NCBI GenBank assembly: GCA_949152475.1
Contig: OX424563.1
Location: forward strand, 41,478,526-41,542,525
Reading direction: 5' to 3'
Length of the DNA: 64,000 bases
DNA from: Terebella lapidaria
Taxonomy: Eukaryota; Annelida; Polychaeta; Terebellida; Terebellidae
Of the stretch, positions 1-8,337 are shown piece after piece. Position numbers and translations under genes: made by a program. The notes beneath the pieces were generated by a model. It was given only the letters and a program-made list of their open reading frames with translations. It had not been told where the DNA came from and ran no database searches. Numbering within the stretch: the first letter of the stretch is position 1; each line of letters begins with the position of its first letter.

Positions 1-1273
1 GATGGACATGCGAGGCTCCACCGTAAGATGGACATGTGACGCTCCACCGTACGATGGACATGCGATGCTCCATCGTACGATGGACATGGGATGCTCCACC
101 GTATGATGGACATGTGACGCTCCACCGTATGATGGACATGCGATGCTCAATCGTACGATGGACATGCGATGCTCAATCGTACGATGGACATGGGATGCTC
201 CACCGTATGATTGACATGCAAGGCTACACCGTAAAATGGACATGTGATGCTCCACCATACGATGGACATGCGACGCTCCATCGTACGATGGACATGGGAT
301 GCTCTACCGTACGATGGACATCTGATGCTCCACCATACGATGGACATGTGACACTCCGCTGTACGATGGACATGTGACGCTCCACCATATGATGGACATG
401 TGACACTCCGCTGTACGATGGACATGTGACGCTCCACCATATGATGGACATGCGATGCTCCACCGTACAATGGACATGCGACGCTCAAATGTACGATGGA
501 CATATGACGCTCCACCGTACGATGGACATGAGACGCTCCATCGGATGATGGCCTAGTGACGCTCCATCATAAGATGGACATGCGACGCTCCATCGTACGA
601 TGGACATGTGACGCTCCACCGTACGATGGACATGCGACGCTCCACTGTAGGATGGACATGCGATGCTTTACTGTACAATGGACACGTTACGCTCAACCAT
701 AAGATGGACATGCGATGCTCCACAGTACGATGGACATGGGACGCTCCATCATACGATGGACATGTGACGCTCCACCGTACGATGGACATGCGACGCTCCA
801 CTGTATGATGGACATGCGATGCTTTACTGTACAATGGACACGTTACGCTCAACCGTAAGATGGACATGCGATGCTCCACAGTACGATGGACATGGGACGC
901 TCCATCATACGATGGACATGTGACGCTCCACCGTACGATGGACATGGGATGCTCCACCGTATGATTGACATGCAAGGCTACACCGTAAAATGGACATGTG
1001 ATGCTCCACCATACGATGGACATGCGACGCTCCATCGTACGATGGACATGGGATGCTCTACCGTACGATGGACATCTGATGCTCCACCATACGATGGACA
1101 TGTGACACTCCGCTGTACGATGGACATGTGACGCTCCACCATATGATGGACATGTGACACTCCGCTGTACGATGGACATGTGACGCTCCACCATATGATG
1201 GACATGCGATGCTCCACCGTACAATGGACATGCGACGCTCAAATGTACGATGGACATATGATGCTCCACCGTA
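1..1273. repeat. 26-bp satellite array, left segment
   Basis: Tandem 26-bp monomers run from the first base of the window, so the array continues beyond the left edge. The unit begins GATGGACATG and ends CTCCACCGTAC, with variable bases between and within. About 49 units are present. The segment contains an internal duplication: the distinctive variant around 208-236 (ATTGACATGCAAGGC) recurs around 963-991. The array stops inside a unit at CCACCGTA, where the LINE begins, and resumes at 8338 in the same orientation, so both sides belong to one original array. Confidence 0.98.
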
Positions 1274-1299
1274 GTAGTAGTAGTAGTAGTAGTAGTAGT
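1271..1299 (-). repeat. (CTA)n tail at the LINE 3' end
   Basis: Nearly ten copies of GTA on the plus strand, CTA on the LINE strand, join the element to the satellite. Simple-repeat 3' tails instead of poly(A) are known for several LINE clades and reflect the reverse transcriptase start site. The first GTA is also the last GTA of the interrupted satellite unit (CCACCGTA), so the junction shows 3-bp microhomology with the target. Confidence 0.85.
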
Positions 1300-1304
1300 T
1301 TATT
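1299..1304 (-). promoter_or_regulatory. AATAAA polyadenylation-type signal of the LINE
   Basis: The plus strand reads TTTATT, so the LINE strand reads AATAAA, directly abutting the (CTA)n tail. Its place at the very end of the element fits a 3'-processing signal, though the absence of spacing to the tail is unusual. Its use cannot be shown from sequence. Confidence 0.5.
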
Positions 1305-2226
1305 CGTGCTCTCATAGGAAATATAACAAAATGACATAATATTGAACAGCATATTTTGAGGCACAAGTTGTGACGTGTGAGTCCGAAGACTGTAGACCTA
1401 AATTCAGTGCAATGACAAAAACATTATTATAATAGTAGTTCAACATACAGAAATTAGGCACATCTCAACTTTACTTTTAAAACCAGTGAGGGAATAATAG
1501 AACGAGAAAAAAAAAAACATAAATGCGATGAATGGATGACGATGGTGAGGGGTTAATGGGGAGATGATGATGGACATGAAGTGAAAAAAGGGACGCAGTA
1601 AGGAAGAAAACGTAATTAAGTTTGATGCTTAAGAACGTTATCATAGCCGAAGCTAAAGAATGAGATGATACCCATAGCTAAAGAATGAGATGATACCCGA
1701 AACTAAAGAATGAGATGATGCCCGCTGCTAAAGAATGAGATGATACCCAAAGCTAAAGAATGAGATGATACCCGAAACTAAAGAATGAGATGATACCCAA
1801 AGCTAAAGAATGAGATGATACCCGAAACTAAAGAATGAGATGATACCCAAAGCTAAAGAATGAGATGATACCCAAAAGCTAAAGAATGAGATGATACCCG
1901 AAACTGAAGAATGAGATGATGCCCGCTGCTAAAGAATGAGATAACGACGCAAAAGAAAATGATGATACCCGATGCTAAAGAATTAGATGATACCCGCTGC
2001 TAAAGAGATTGTTGATACCCGATGCTAAAGAAATTAGATGATACCCGATGCATAAGAAATTGATGATACCCGAAGCTAAAGATTGATGGTACACGATGCT
2101 AAGAATGTGATGTAATACCCAATGATGAGGATATTGCCGACGAGGAAGGTGTAGATGTTTGGAGATGACCAGTGTTCCCGATGCAAAGCCCCCCAACGAC
2201 AGCCCATTGGACCAAGCCACTCCGAA
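1305..2226 (-). other. LINE 3' untranslated region
   Basis: This is noncoding sequence between the ORF2 stop and the tail. About half is the 25-bp minisatellite described separately. The flanking parts (1305-1640 and 2121-2226) are A-rich on the plus strand and include an A run near 1507-1516. I recognise no gene, tRNA-like promoter or other known element there. In this family the 3' region is expected to hold the RNA structure recognised by the element's own reverse transcriptase. Confidence 0.7.
1640..2120. repeat. 25-bp minisatellite inside the LINE 3' region
   Basis: Units of 25 bp with the core AAAGAATGAGATGATACCC repeat regularly from about 1651 to 1950 (about 12 copies) and then degenerate, with altered spacing, to about 2120. 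Successive TGATACCC cores at 1741, 1766 and 1791 show the period. Units alternate between AAAGCT and GAAACT linkers, suggesting some growth as 50-bp pairs. This repeat is unrelated to the 26-bp satellite outside the element. Confidence 0.93.
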
Positions 2227-5200
2227 TCAGAGATCGCTATACCCCTGCAAGACACGACGCCCGACGCGCGAAGAGAAACTGTTTTTGCTACGCAATGTCT
2301 GGTCAGAGTTCAAGTATAATTCACTCGAAAGATTATTCCATATTTCAGGGCCTTGTCTCAAAAGACTCTGTCCCGTTACAACATTTTTATACTTATAATG
2401 AAGTAATTTCATTTTCATACTGTGTCGAGTTCCATGCTGATGAATTTCATTGGAAACAACAAATATACCATTCAATGCGGGAGGTAATTTCCCCAAGAGA
2501 AACGCATGCACGTATTTAGATACTTGTATGTTGTAAATATCCATCAACTTGAACAGCTTCAAGTTTTTGAACAACGGCTCAGTATGAGCATTAAAAGGGA
2601 CTCCCGATATTGATCGAATTATTTTCTTTTGTTGGACTATAAGTTTATTAGTATAGATACTGTGTGCTGCCCCCCACATCGTTATGCCATAGGAGAGATG
2701 TGGATATATTAAGGTGTAGTAAATGGTGACTAAGCTCTGTTTGGGTAAGAACTGTTTAGCTTTGTTAATGGCGAATAGGCCGTTCGATACTTTTTTTGAA
2801 ACATATTGAATATGTGAGTCCCACTTCAATTTATTATCGATAAATATTCCGAGAAATTTCATGCATTGACATGACTGAATAATAACACCGGATAAGCGGA
2901 GTGTAGTGGGTTCCTTCTGGTGCGAAATATTCGTAAATAGCATATATTTTGTTTTTGAAATATTCAGTGACAGTTTGTTTGCCTTGAACCAATCAGTTAA
3001 GACATGGAGTTCCTTATTCATTTCCGTATAAAGTCGATCCAAGTTGTTACCTGAGGTATATAGTGTCGTATCATCAGCGAATAATATGGATTTTGCGTGA
3101 GTTAGGGTGTCTGGTAAATCATTCGTATATATTATGAATAACAGCGGCCCAAGGACTGATCCTTGCGGGACTCCGCACGTGATGTTTTGAGTCGTTGATC
3201 GTGCCCCCCTATATTCCACATATTGGCGTCGGTTGGTAAAATAATCTCTGAACCAGTCATAGGCTATGCCTCTTATCCCATAAAAATTGAGTTTATAGAG
3301 TAGTATGTTATGATCGATTGTGTCAAAGGCTTTTGACAAGTCGAGAAATACTGATAATGACATATTGTTACTATTCGAAGAAGAGTTGATATCGGTTACA
3401 AATTTGGTAACGGCATCAACGGTGCTTCTATTTGGACGGAACCCATATTGATTATCGTACAAAAGGCCATAACTTTCAAAGAAAAACATGAGTCGTTTGT
3501 GAACAATCTTTTCGAGCAACTTAGATACTGATGGTAACAGAGATATCGGTCTGTAATTAGTAAACTCGTCCTTGGCTTTAGATTTGTGGATGGCTACTAC
3601 TTTTGCAAGTTTCAGAGAGTCTGGTACTTTACCACTAGCGAGAGATTTGTTTATTATAATACTAAGGGGTAAACATACAGAATTTCCTAAACATTTTAGT
3701 AGTTTTGTTGATATATTATCATGACCTTTACTACATTTGGGCTTACATTTGTTCAGGATGAGAAGTATTTCATTTGGGTCAGTGGGCGAAAGAAAGAGAG
3801 AATCTTTGTTACGTTGTTTATCCTTATGGAGGTAATGTGCAGCATCAAATGTCGCGGTATCTATAGCGCTTGCAAACTTGGGTCCAATTTCTGTGAAGTA
3901 TTTACAAAATTCCTCTGCTATAATATTATCATCAGAAATTTCAATACCTTTATTCGTGAATACCTGAGCTGCCGAATTTTTGTTATTATTCCTACCAAGT
4001 GCGCTGTTTATGACCCCCCATGTTTTTTTCATATCCCCTTTATAATCGTTCATTAGTTCAGCATAATATTGTTTACGCGTTTCTGATTTAAGTCTATTGT
4101 AAGCGTTCCTGTATAAAATGTATTCTTTATAGACAGGGTCTGTTCTAGATTTACCAATGCACTGTTTGTACAGAGTTAAACACTTATTAGATGATTTAGT
4201 TAAGGCGGGAGTCATCCATGGCTCTCGTATAATCTTACGTTTAGGAATATTAATCGTTTTGAGTGGAGCATGAGTGTTAATTATTGTGTTGAGAGAATTT
4301 ATAAAGTAGTCACAAGCTTCGTCAGTTGATTTATCATCCAATTCCTCGTTCCAATTGATAGTATCAAGAGACCGTTTAATGTTTACAATTTGAGCATTAT
4401 TCAATTTCCGACACTGGAACTGTATGGTCGACTTGGGCAGTTGTTTTTGGGCTGTAGAATTAATAAAACAAAATACAGGCAAATGGTCTGACATATCACT
4501 GACTAAAATTGCGGAGTTGACTTTGCACTGTTTGTTATGTTTAACATAAATATTGTCAATAAGAGTGGCGGAGGTATGAGTAATACGGGTAGGTTTACTT
4601 ATGGTTGGGATTAGTCCATTAGCAAAAGCGGAGTCAAGTAGGTCTGAAGTCTGTTTATGGGTATTTACCTTTAGTAGATCAAAGTTTTGATCCGTTCCAA
4701 TAACTACATTTTTGAAGTTATGCAATTTCGAAAATATATCGTCATAACGTTGAAGTGATAAATTTGAATCGCTATTGGGAATGCGATATATTTCCCCAAC
4801 AATTGTTTTAGAGTTTCCGGAATCAATTTCTATGAAGATAGATTCGAATTCTCCTTCAATGAAGGAGCTAACATTTTCTTTCACTTTATATGAAAGTTCA
4901 TTTCGTACATATATGGCAACACCACCACGTTTCATAATCGTCCTATGTTTCGATATTAGATTATATCCCGGAATTTCAGCCAGCTGCACGTTGTTTTCAT
5001 GCAGGAAAGTTTCACAAAGTAGAACACAGTCAAGAATGATATCACGGTCCTCTAGTTTAGTGAGGACATTTTGCAAAGATATCAATTTGGAGGACAAAGA
5101 TTGTATGTTAAAATGCATCACTTTCAAATGGCTGGCAAAGATATCGTCATTTTCACAAATATGAGAAATTAACCCATCTATATCATGGTAGTTGCTGTCT

Positions 5201-5310
5201 CGTATGGCAGACGACAGTGATATTTCTTCATCGGTTTCTCTTGACTCGACCAGACATGACGTAAGATCCGACATATTACTAAGATTAGTAGTACAATCAC
5301 CCGCCATCAT
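2227..5310 (-). CDS. LINE ORF2 polyprotein: AP-like endonuclease and reverse transcriptase
   Basis: A 1,027-residue protein that nicks target DNA and copies the element RNA by target-primed reverse transcription. Residues about 60-280 are an exonuclease/endonuclease/phosphatase domain: HFNIQS (66-71), CETFL with E100, GTDQNFDLL (205-213) and the terminal SDH (274-276). Residues about 560-830 are the reverse transcriptase: NYRPISLL (585-592), GFRPNRST (623-630), LDLSKAFDTIDH (656-667, catalytic D657), GVPQGSVLGPLLF (713-725) and FADD (744-747). The C-terminal 200 residues match the thumb and tail usual for this group (RHS at 962-964, GPEIWNNL at 987-994). There is no RNase H domain and no zinc knuckle. 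The frame is uninterrupted and all catalytic motifs are present. The start ATGATGG overlaps the stop of an open frame upstream. Superfamily is certain; the exact clade is not. Confidence 0.96.
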   Translation of the reverse strand: MMAGDCTTNLSNMSDLTSCLVESRETDEEISLSSAIRDSNYHDIDGLISHICENDDIFASHLKVMHFNIQSLSSKLISLQNVLTKLEDRDIILDCVLLCETFLHENNVQLAEIPGYNLISKHRTIMKRGGVAIYVRNELSYKVKENVSSFIEGEFESIFIEIDSGNSKTIVGEIYRIPNSDSNLSLQRYDDIFSKLHNFKNVVIGTDQNFDLLKVNTHKQTSDLLDSAFANGLIPTISKPTRITHTSATLIDNIYVKHNKQCKVNSAILVSDMSDHLPVFCFINSTAQKQLPKSTIQFQCRKLNNAQIVNIKRSLDTINWNEELDDKSTDEACDYFINSLNTIINTHAPLKTINIPKRKIIREPWMTPALTKSSNKCLTLYKQCIGKSRTDPVYKEYILYRNAYNRLKSETRKQYYAELMNDYKGDMKKTWGVINSALGRNNNKNSAAQVFTNKGIEISDDNIIAEEFCKYFTEIGPKFASAIDTATFDAAHYLHKDKQRNKDSLFLSPTDPNEILLILNKCKPKCSKGHDNISTKLLKCLGNSVCLPLSIIINKSLASGKVPDSLKLAKVVAIHKSKAKDEFTNYRPISLLPSVSKLLEKIVHKRLMFFFESYGLLYDNQYGFRPNRSTVDAVTKFVTDINSSSNSNNMSLSVFLDLSKAFDTIDHNILLYKLNFYGIRGIAYDWFRDYFTNRRQYVEYRGARSTTQNITCGVPQGSVLGPLLFIIYTNDLPDTLTHAKSILFADDTTLYTSGNNLDRLYTEMNKELHVLTDWFKANKLSLNISKTKYMLFTNISHQKEPTTLRLSGVIIQSCQCMKFLGIFIDNKLKWDSHIQYVSKKVSNGLFAINKAKQFLPKQSLVTIYYTLIYPHLSYGITMWGAAHSIYTNKLIVQQKKIIRSISGVPFNAHTEPLFKNLKLFKLMDIYNIQVSKYVHAFLLGKLPPALNGIFVVSNEIHQHGTRHSMKMKLLHYKYKNVVTGQSLLRQGPEIWNNLSSELYLNSDQTLRSKNSFSSRVGRRVLQGYSDL

Positions 5311-6176
5311 GCTATGAAGGGATGATCGTACTCAGTCTCTTCCCACGCGCGAGACGTCCGGTCGGGCAGAAGGACATCGACCGCCAACACAGGAGCAGAG
5401 ATCCCAGGACAGCAGATGGACAGCAAAACATGGGGAACACTAGACAACACACCTGTGGATGACATGAGAAAGAAGTGACTAACATGATAGCAGAAAAATG
5501 GCAAGATATGAAAAAAGTATGATTTAGATGACATGATAATAAATAAAAACATCAGTACTATTCGAACAATGAACAAATCGTTATGCAAGATACATGTATG
5601 CTGTTGAATGATCATGGGATGTACATGTATGGGTATCATGTGGTGAATGAGAATGAAAGAATATCTCCCAATTTCATACCCTGGCATTGTGTTATTTATA
5701 TATGATCTAGATTTCAGTGAACAAAACAAAACAAGGAAGCGCAACTGAAATTCAGTGTAGATGTAAGGAAGACAGATAAATCCTGACTTGGGAACGCTAG
5801 CAACAATTACAAGTATCAGTCAGGGTGATTATTCCAAACGTTCATGTGCCTCAATACATAGAAAGGAAGCAGTTATGTAAATTACGTGGCAACATTTGAG
5901 AAAAGAAAGAAAAAAAACCCAATAATTATTCATAGATATATAGCCACATTTACTGATCATATTTTCTCCATAGTAAAAAAAAAATAAAATAAAAATAAAG
6001 TATGCACATGTACTGGTATGCTCCTGTGCTAGCGAGAACATTTGTTAGGACAACACTGTACAGATAGACATATAGAGAATACAAGCTTGCATACACATAC
6101 CCACGGATAGGCTTACATGTAACAATAGTGATCAGTTTGTTGTTGTTTTGGTGCACTTTGACATGGATTAGTGCAG

Positions 6177-6270
6177 CAGTCTAGACGCGAGCTGTACTAG
6201 TTGGTGCAGATCATTTAATGCTCGACTGAGCTCTGTGAAATAAGAGCTATTACTCAGGGCGTCTAGACTG
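6177..6270. repeat. 12-bp inverted repeats 70 bp apart in the LINE spacer
   Basis: CAGTCTAGACGC at 6177-6188 is matched by its exact reverse complement at 6259-6270, with 70 bp between. The arms could form a long stem-loop in RNA or be terminal inverted repeats of a very small nonautonomous element. I do not see convincing direct repeats flanking the arms. Confidence 0.75.
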
Positions 6271-6284
6271 ACCGCACGGTCAGT
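6267..6284. repeat. 8-bp stem hairpin overlapping the inverted repeat
   Basis: ACTGACCG and CGGTCAGT flank a 2-base CA centre, giving a compact perfect hairpin that overlaps the right arm of the 6177-6270 inverted repeat by four bases. The two structures are mutually exclusive in part, so this could be a conformational switch, but that is inference. Confidence 0.7.
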
Positions 6285-6886
6285 GGGTCAATCACATGTA
6301 AATATAAACAAGGCACCAAAACAAAAACAAACAAAAAACAAGACTGGGATATATGTCAATTGTTTTAAATCTACATGCAGATGTCTTTGGATATAAAATC
6401 GTTAGGAATCACAACTGCGCTGTTCCATTTTTACTATTATCTGCACATTGAGGAAAGTCAAAAATATTTCCAGTCAATGTTATACCATACATTATGTGAG
6501 GAGTTTACATTAAGTAACTGGAGAGTATTGTGTTACCAGAATCAATAATACATGCGTACTTGGTTTTACAACTACCACAACGATATTTTAAAACATAAAA
6601 TACTATTTAGGATACATGAAGAATAACAACATGGGCTAATTATTGATGAGAATATTTAGCAATGCAATGATGCCTATTTTGATGTTGAATCTCATGTAGC
6701 TTGTGTTGTTGATGACATATTATAGAACAATTTGCTTGTATCAAAGCGAAATGCTGACTAAGACCTAGAAGTATAAGCTGATAACAATTCAAAAGTACAG
6801 CGATTGGCGACTGGTATCAATAGTACTGAGAACTGAGAACATGCAGTAGGCATAGCAAAAAATGGAGGGAGGGATTGTCACTCACT

Positions 6887-8056
6887 TCACTTCAGCGAAT
6901 GTCTACACTCTCCAAGGATTTCACCCATCACATTCTTGCCAGTCCGAGGGGTCTGTGGGTCTTTTTTCATCTGGCTGTAGCTAACGCCGGCTCCCCAAAA
7001 CTTGTCCCTGCTACACTCCACGAGCGATCGTTGACCAGTTGTAAGCAGAGCGGCTTTTAGGTTGTCGTTCTGAGAGAACTTCCTATACACGCAGTCGGCG
7101 AGAGTTTTACGCGCGATGCTTGTCCAGGACTCCGGATGTGGGATGGCGTCGCCGATCTGTTTGATCATCAACGGATCACTTAGTGACATGATGTCGGCTG
7201 CTGCTCCATGTTGTCCAGCCAGGGTCGCTTTCCGGTACTGGAAGCACTGTTCGGCACTGTTGAAGGTCGTCCCGTCCATACTAAAGAGACCCTCTTGAGT
7301 GTAGAAGTTGCTGAACATAGACAGCTGACCACTGAACAGGACGTCGGAGGAGGTTGTTATGGTGCCGAGGTCGGTCGTATCAAAGGGGACATCTTGGAGC
7401 GTTTCGATCGTGAACCATTTGCCATCCACCAGCAGCTTGTCTTGTATGATCGTGGCCTTGTGTTTGAGGTCCTTGGCTTTCTTCATGACCGGTCGAAGAA
7501 CATTCCTGCGCTGTGAAATTTCTTTGGGGAATTGTTCATTGATGAACACTGGTTCGGACAAAGAGGAGAGATTTCTCGCACTAGCTAGTACCTTCTTCTT
7601 GCTACTGTGTCGTGAGAAGCGTGCTATAATGTCTCTAGTTTTACCTTGTGTGTACTTGTTACCGTTAAGCCGATGACAGCTGACGATATCTATTCCGGCT
7701 GTATCCATGCCCATGTCCCTTTCGAAGAGCTGCATGAGGGTGCTCCTGATGTCGTCCTCGGACTCATCGGTGGGCTCCTCGACACCACTGAAGATCAGGT
7801 TCTCCCGCATCGTGTAAGACTCCATCTTTATCAATCTCTCTCGATTTTCAGCACACTTTGCCTGGATGTGTCCGATGTGTGACTTGAGTTGCACAACTTC
7901 AGTTTTGAGAGCTGTATTTTCCGTGGCTATTTTCTGTAAGGCTTCTCTCATATCCTTTATGTCATCTTGCACACTCGATACTGCTTTTTCTATTACCTTG
8001 GATAGTTGTGCTATTATTTCCTCACGAAAAGCGTCGGTCCAGTTTGGTCGTGGCAT
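6887..8056 (-). CDS. LINE ORF1 protein: coiled coil, RRM-type RNA-binding region and C-terminal NADAR domain
   Basis: A 389-residue protein. The first ATG after the upstream in-frame stop is at 8056 (protein starts MPRPNW); a GTG five codons earlier is not needed. Residues about 15-80 are a charged heptad-like coiled coil. About 84-215 resemble the RRM plus C-terminal region of L1-type ORF1p (RENLIFSGV 84-92, RDIIARF 141-147, EQFPKEISQRR 174-184, LLVDGKWF 208-215), expected to bind element RNA as a trimeric chaperone. Residues about 238-389 match the NADAR/YbiA/DUF1768 fold: FSNF (248-251), SAEQCFQYRKA (267-277), W311, KFSQN (326-330), LLTTG (337-341), VE (346-347), FWGAG (353-357), TGKNVMGEIL (372-381). 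NADAR enzymes are N-glycosidases; described activities include cleaving riboflavin intermediates and removing ADP-ribose from guanine. No frame change separates the two halves. The fusion is seen directly; its function in the element is inferred. Confidence 0.88.
   Translation of the reverse strand: MPRPNWTDAFREEIIAQLSKVIEKAVSSVQDDIKDMREALQKIATENTALKTEVVQLKSHIGHIQAKCAENRERLIKMESYTMRENLIFSGVEEPTDESEDDIRSTLMQLFERDMGMDTAGIDIVSCHRLNGNKYTQGKTRDIIARFSRHSSKKKVLASARNLSSLSEPVFINEQFPKEISQRRNVLRPVMKKAKDLKHKATIIQDKLLVDGKWFTIETLQDVPFDTTDLGTITTSSDVLFSGQLSMFSNFYTQEGLFSMDGTTFNSAEQCFQYRKATLAGQHGAAADIMSLSDPLMIKQIGDAIPHPESWTSIARKTLADCVYRKFSQNDNLKAALLTTGQRSLVECSRDKFWGAGVSYSQMKKDPQTPRTGKNVMGEILGECRHSLK
6890..7345 (-). 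other. NADAR (YbiA-like N-glycosidase) domain within LINE ORF1
   Basis: Domain annotation for ORF1 residues about 238-389. The conserved elements occur in family order: SNF near the start, the S-A-E-x-x-F/Y helix with a following K, a mid-domain W and KF pair, the LLxTG-x(5)-E segment, WGxG, and a closing GKN-x-x-G-x-x-L segment ending in a basic residue. About 150 residues is the usual full length, so the domain is not truncated. Residues linking it to the RRM part (about 216-237) are T/D-rich and look like a flexible linker. Confidence 0.85.
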
Positions 8057-8337
8057 GTTAATGGCTTTCACACCTCACAGCAGGTATTGATCGTTTGACC
8101 AGGTATGGGGCCAAATATGGCTGCTACTACAGATTTTAATATCCAAACTTCAAAACTTGTTTTCCGGCTATCTGTGATTTTTTTTATCCCATATGTGTGC
8201 TATATCCAGTCTATAGTAGTTTATATTCCTTTTTATCCAGTTTTGTAATGTCTCATCAAATTATAACGATGCCAGGGAGGAAATTTTAGGAGACTTTTCA
8301 AACTCTGTTACCACATTTTTCAATCACCGACTACCTA
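8057..8337 (-). promoter_or_regulatory. LINE 5' region, likely holding the internal promoter
   Basis: About 280 bp lies between the satellite junction and the ORF1 start. It is AT-rich and has no open frame of note. LINEs of this type carry an internal RNA polymerase II promoter here. A perfect CArG-type motif (CCAAATATGG, 8111-8120) lies about 55 bp upstream of the ORF1 ATG; it matches the CC(A/T)6GG consensus bound by SRF/MADS factors, but a chance match is possible. No TATA box is evident at the outer end. Confidence 0.45.

Larger units (their letters stand above)
5311..6886 (-). other. Long spacer between LINE ORF1 and ORF2
   Basis: About 1.58 kb of AT-rich sequence separates the two LINE ORFs, whereas related LINEs usually have overlapping ORFs or a spacer of tens to a few hundred bases. 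Open frames here (for example a 145-codon frame ending at 5307) are low in complexity, rich in F, I, Y and H, and show no domain. Dyads at 6177-6284 are the only structure I see. It could be an internal promoter or leader for ORF2, or a small nonautonomous insertion now fixed in the element; neither is proven. Confidence 0.6.
1274..8337 (-). mobile_element. Two-ORF non-LTR retrotransposon (LINE), CR1/L2/Jockey-like group
   Basis: A single non-LTR retrotransposon lies on the minus strand, inserted in the 26-bp satellite. It carries ORF1 (coiled coil, RRM, NADAR) and ORF2 (apurinic-type endonuclease plus reverse transcriptase), an AATAAA and a trinucleotide tail at its 3' end, and no LTRs. Both ORFs are open throughout, so the copy looks recent and possibly functional. 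Bounds come from an unoccupied paralogous site at 10506-10513: left flanking sequence aligns at offset 9235 and right flanking sequence at offset 2172, giving 7,063 bp of net insertion. It is longer than many LINEs of this group because of a 1.6-kb spacer and a minisatellite in the 3' region. Clade placement within CR1/L2/Jockey is uncertain without a tree. Confidence 0.95.

Noticed and set aside
1271-1299. (GTA)n as part of the host satellite or a telomeric repeat
   Set aside because: The unoccupied site at about 10506 has a single GTA, so the expansion came with the LINE; it does not resemble TTAGGG-type telomere sequence.
3721-5164. Plus-strand frames of 111 and 129 codons opposite ORF2
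   Set aside because: Antisense shadows of the endonuclease/RT coding region.
5307-5744. 145-codon frame upstream of ORF2 as a separate protein or as part of ORF1
   Set aside because: Low-complexity F/I/H/Y-rich content with no domain, and the real ORF1 lies further upstream. Kept only as a note on the stop-start overlap.
5829-6156. Two small minus-strand frames (70 and 68 codons) in the LINE spacer
   Set aside because: They overlap each other, derive from A- and T-rich runs, and have no recognisable motif.
6177-6284. A tRNA gene, or a microRNA precursor, at the spacer dyads
   Set aside because: No cloverleaf and no A or B box arrangement could be traced, and the arms are too short and too far apart for a typical microRNA hairpin.
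6890-7345. NADAR part as an exon of a host gene fused by chance
   Set aside because: It is continuous in frame with the RRM part, ends at the natural domain end with its own stop, and lies wholly inside the inserted element, so it belongs to the LINE.
6875-8090. Plus-strand frames opposite ORF1 (60-105 codons)
   Set aside because: They are antisense shadows of the ORF1 coding sequence, with no domain or independent start context.
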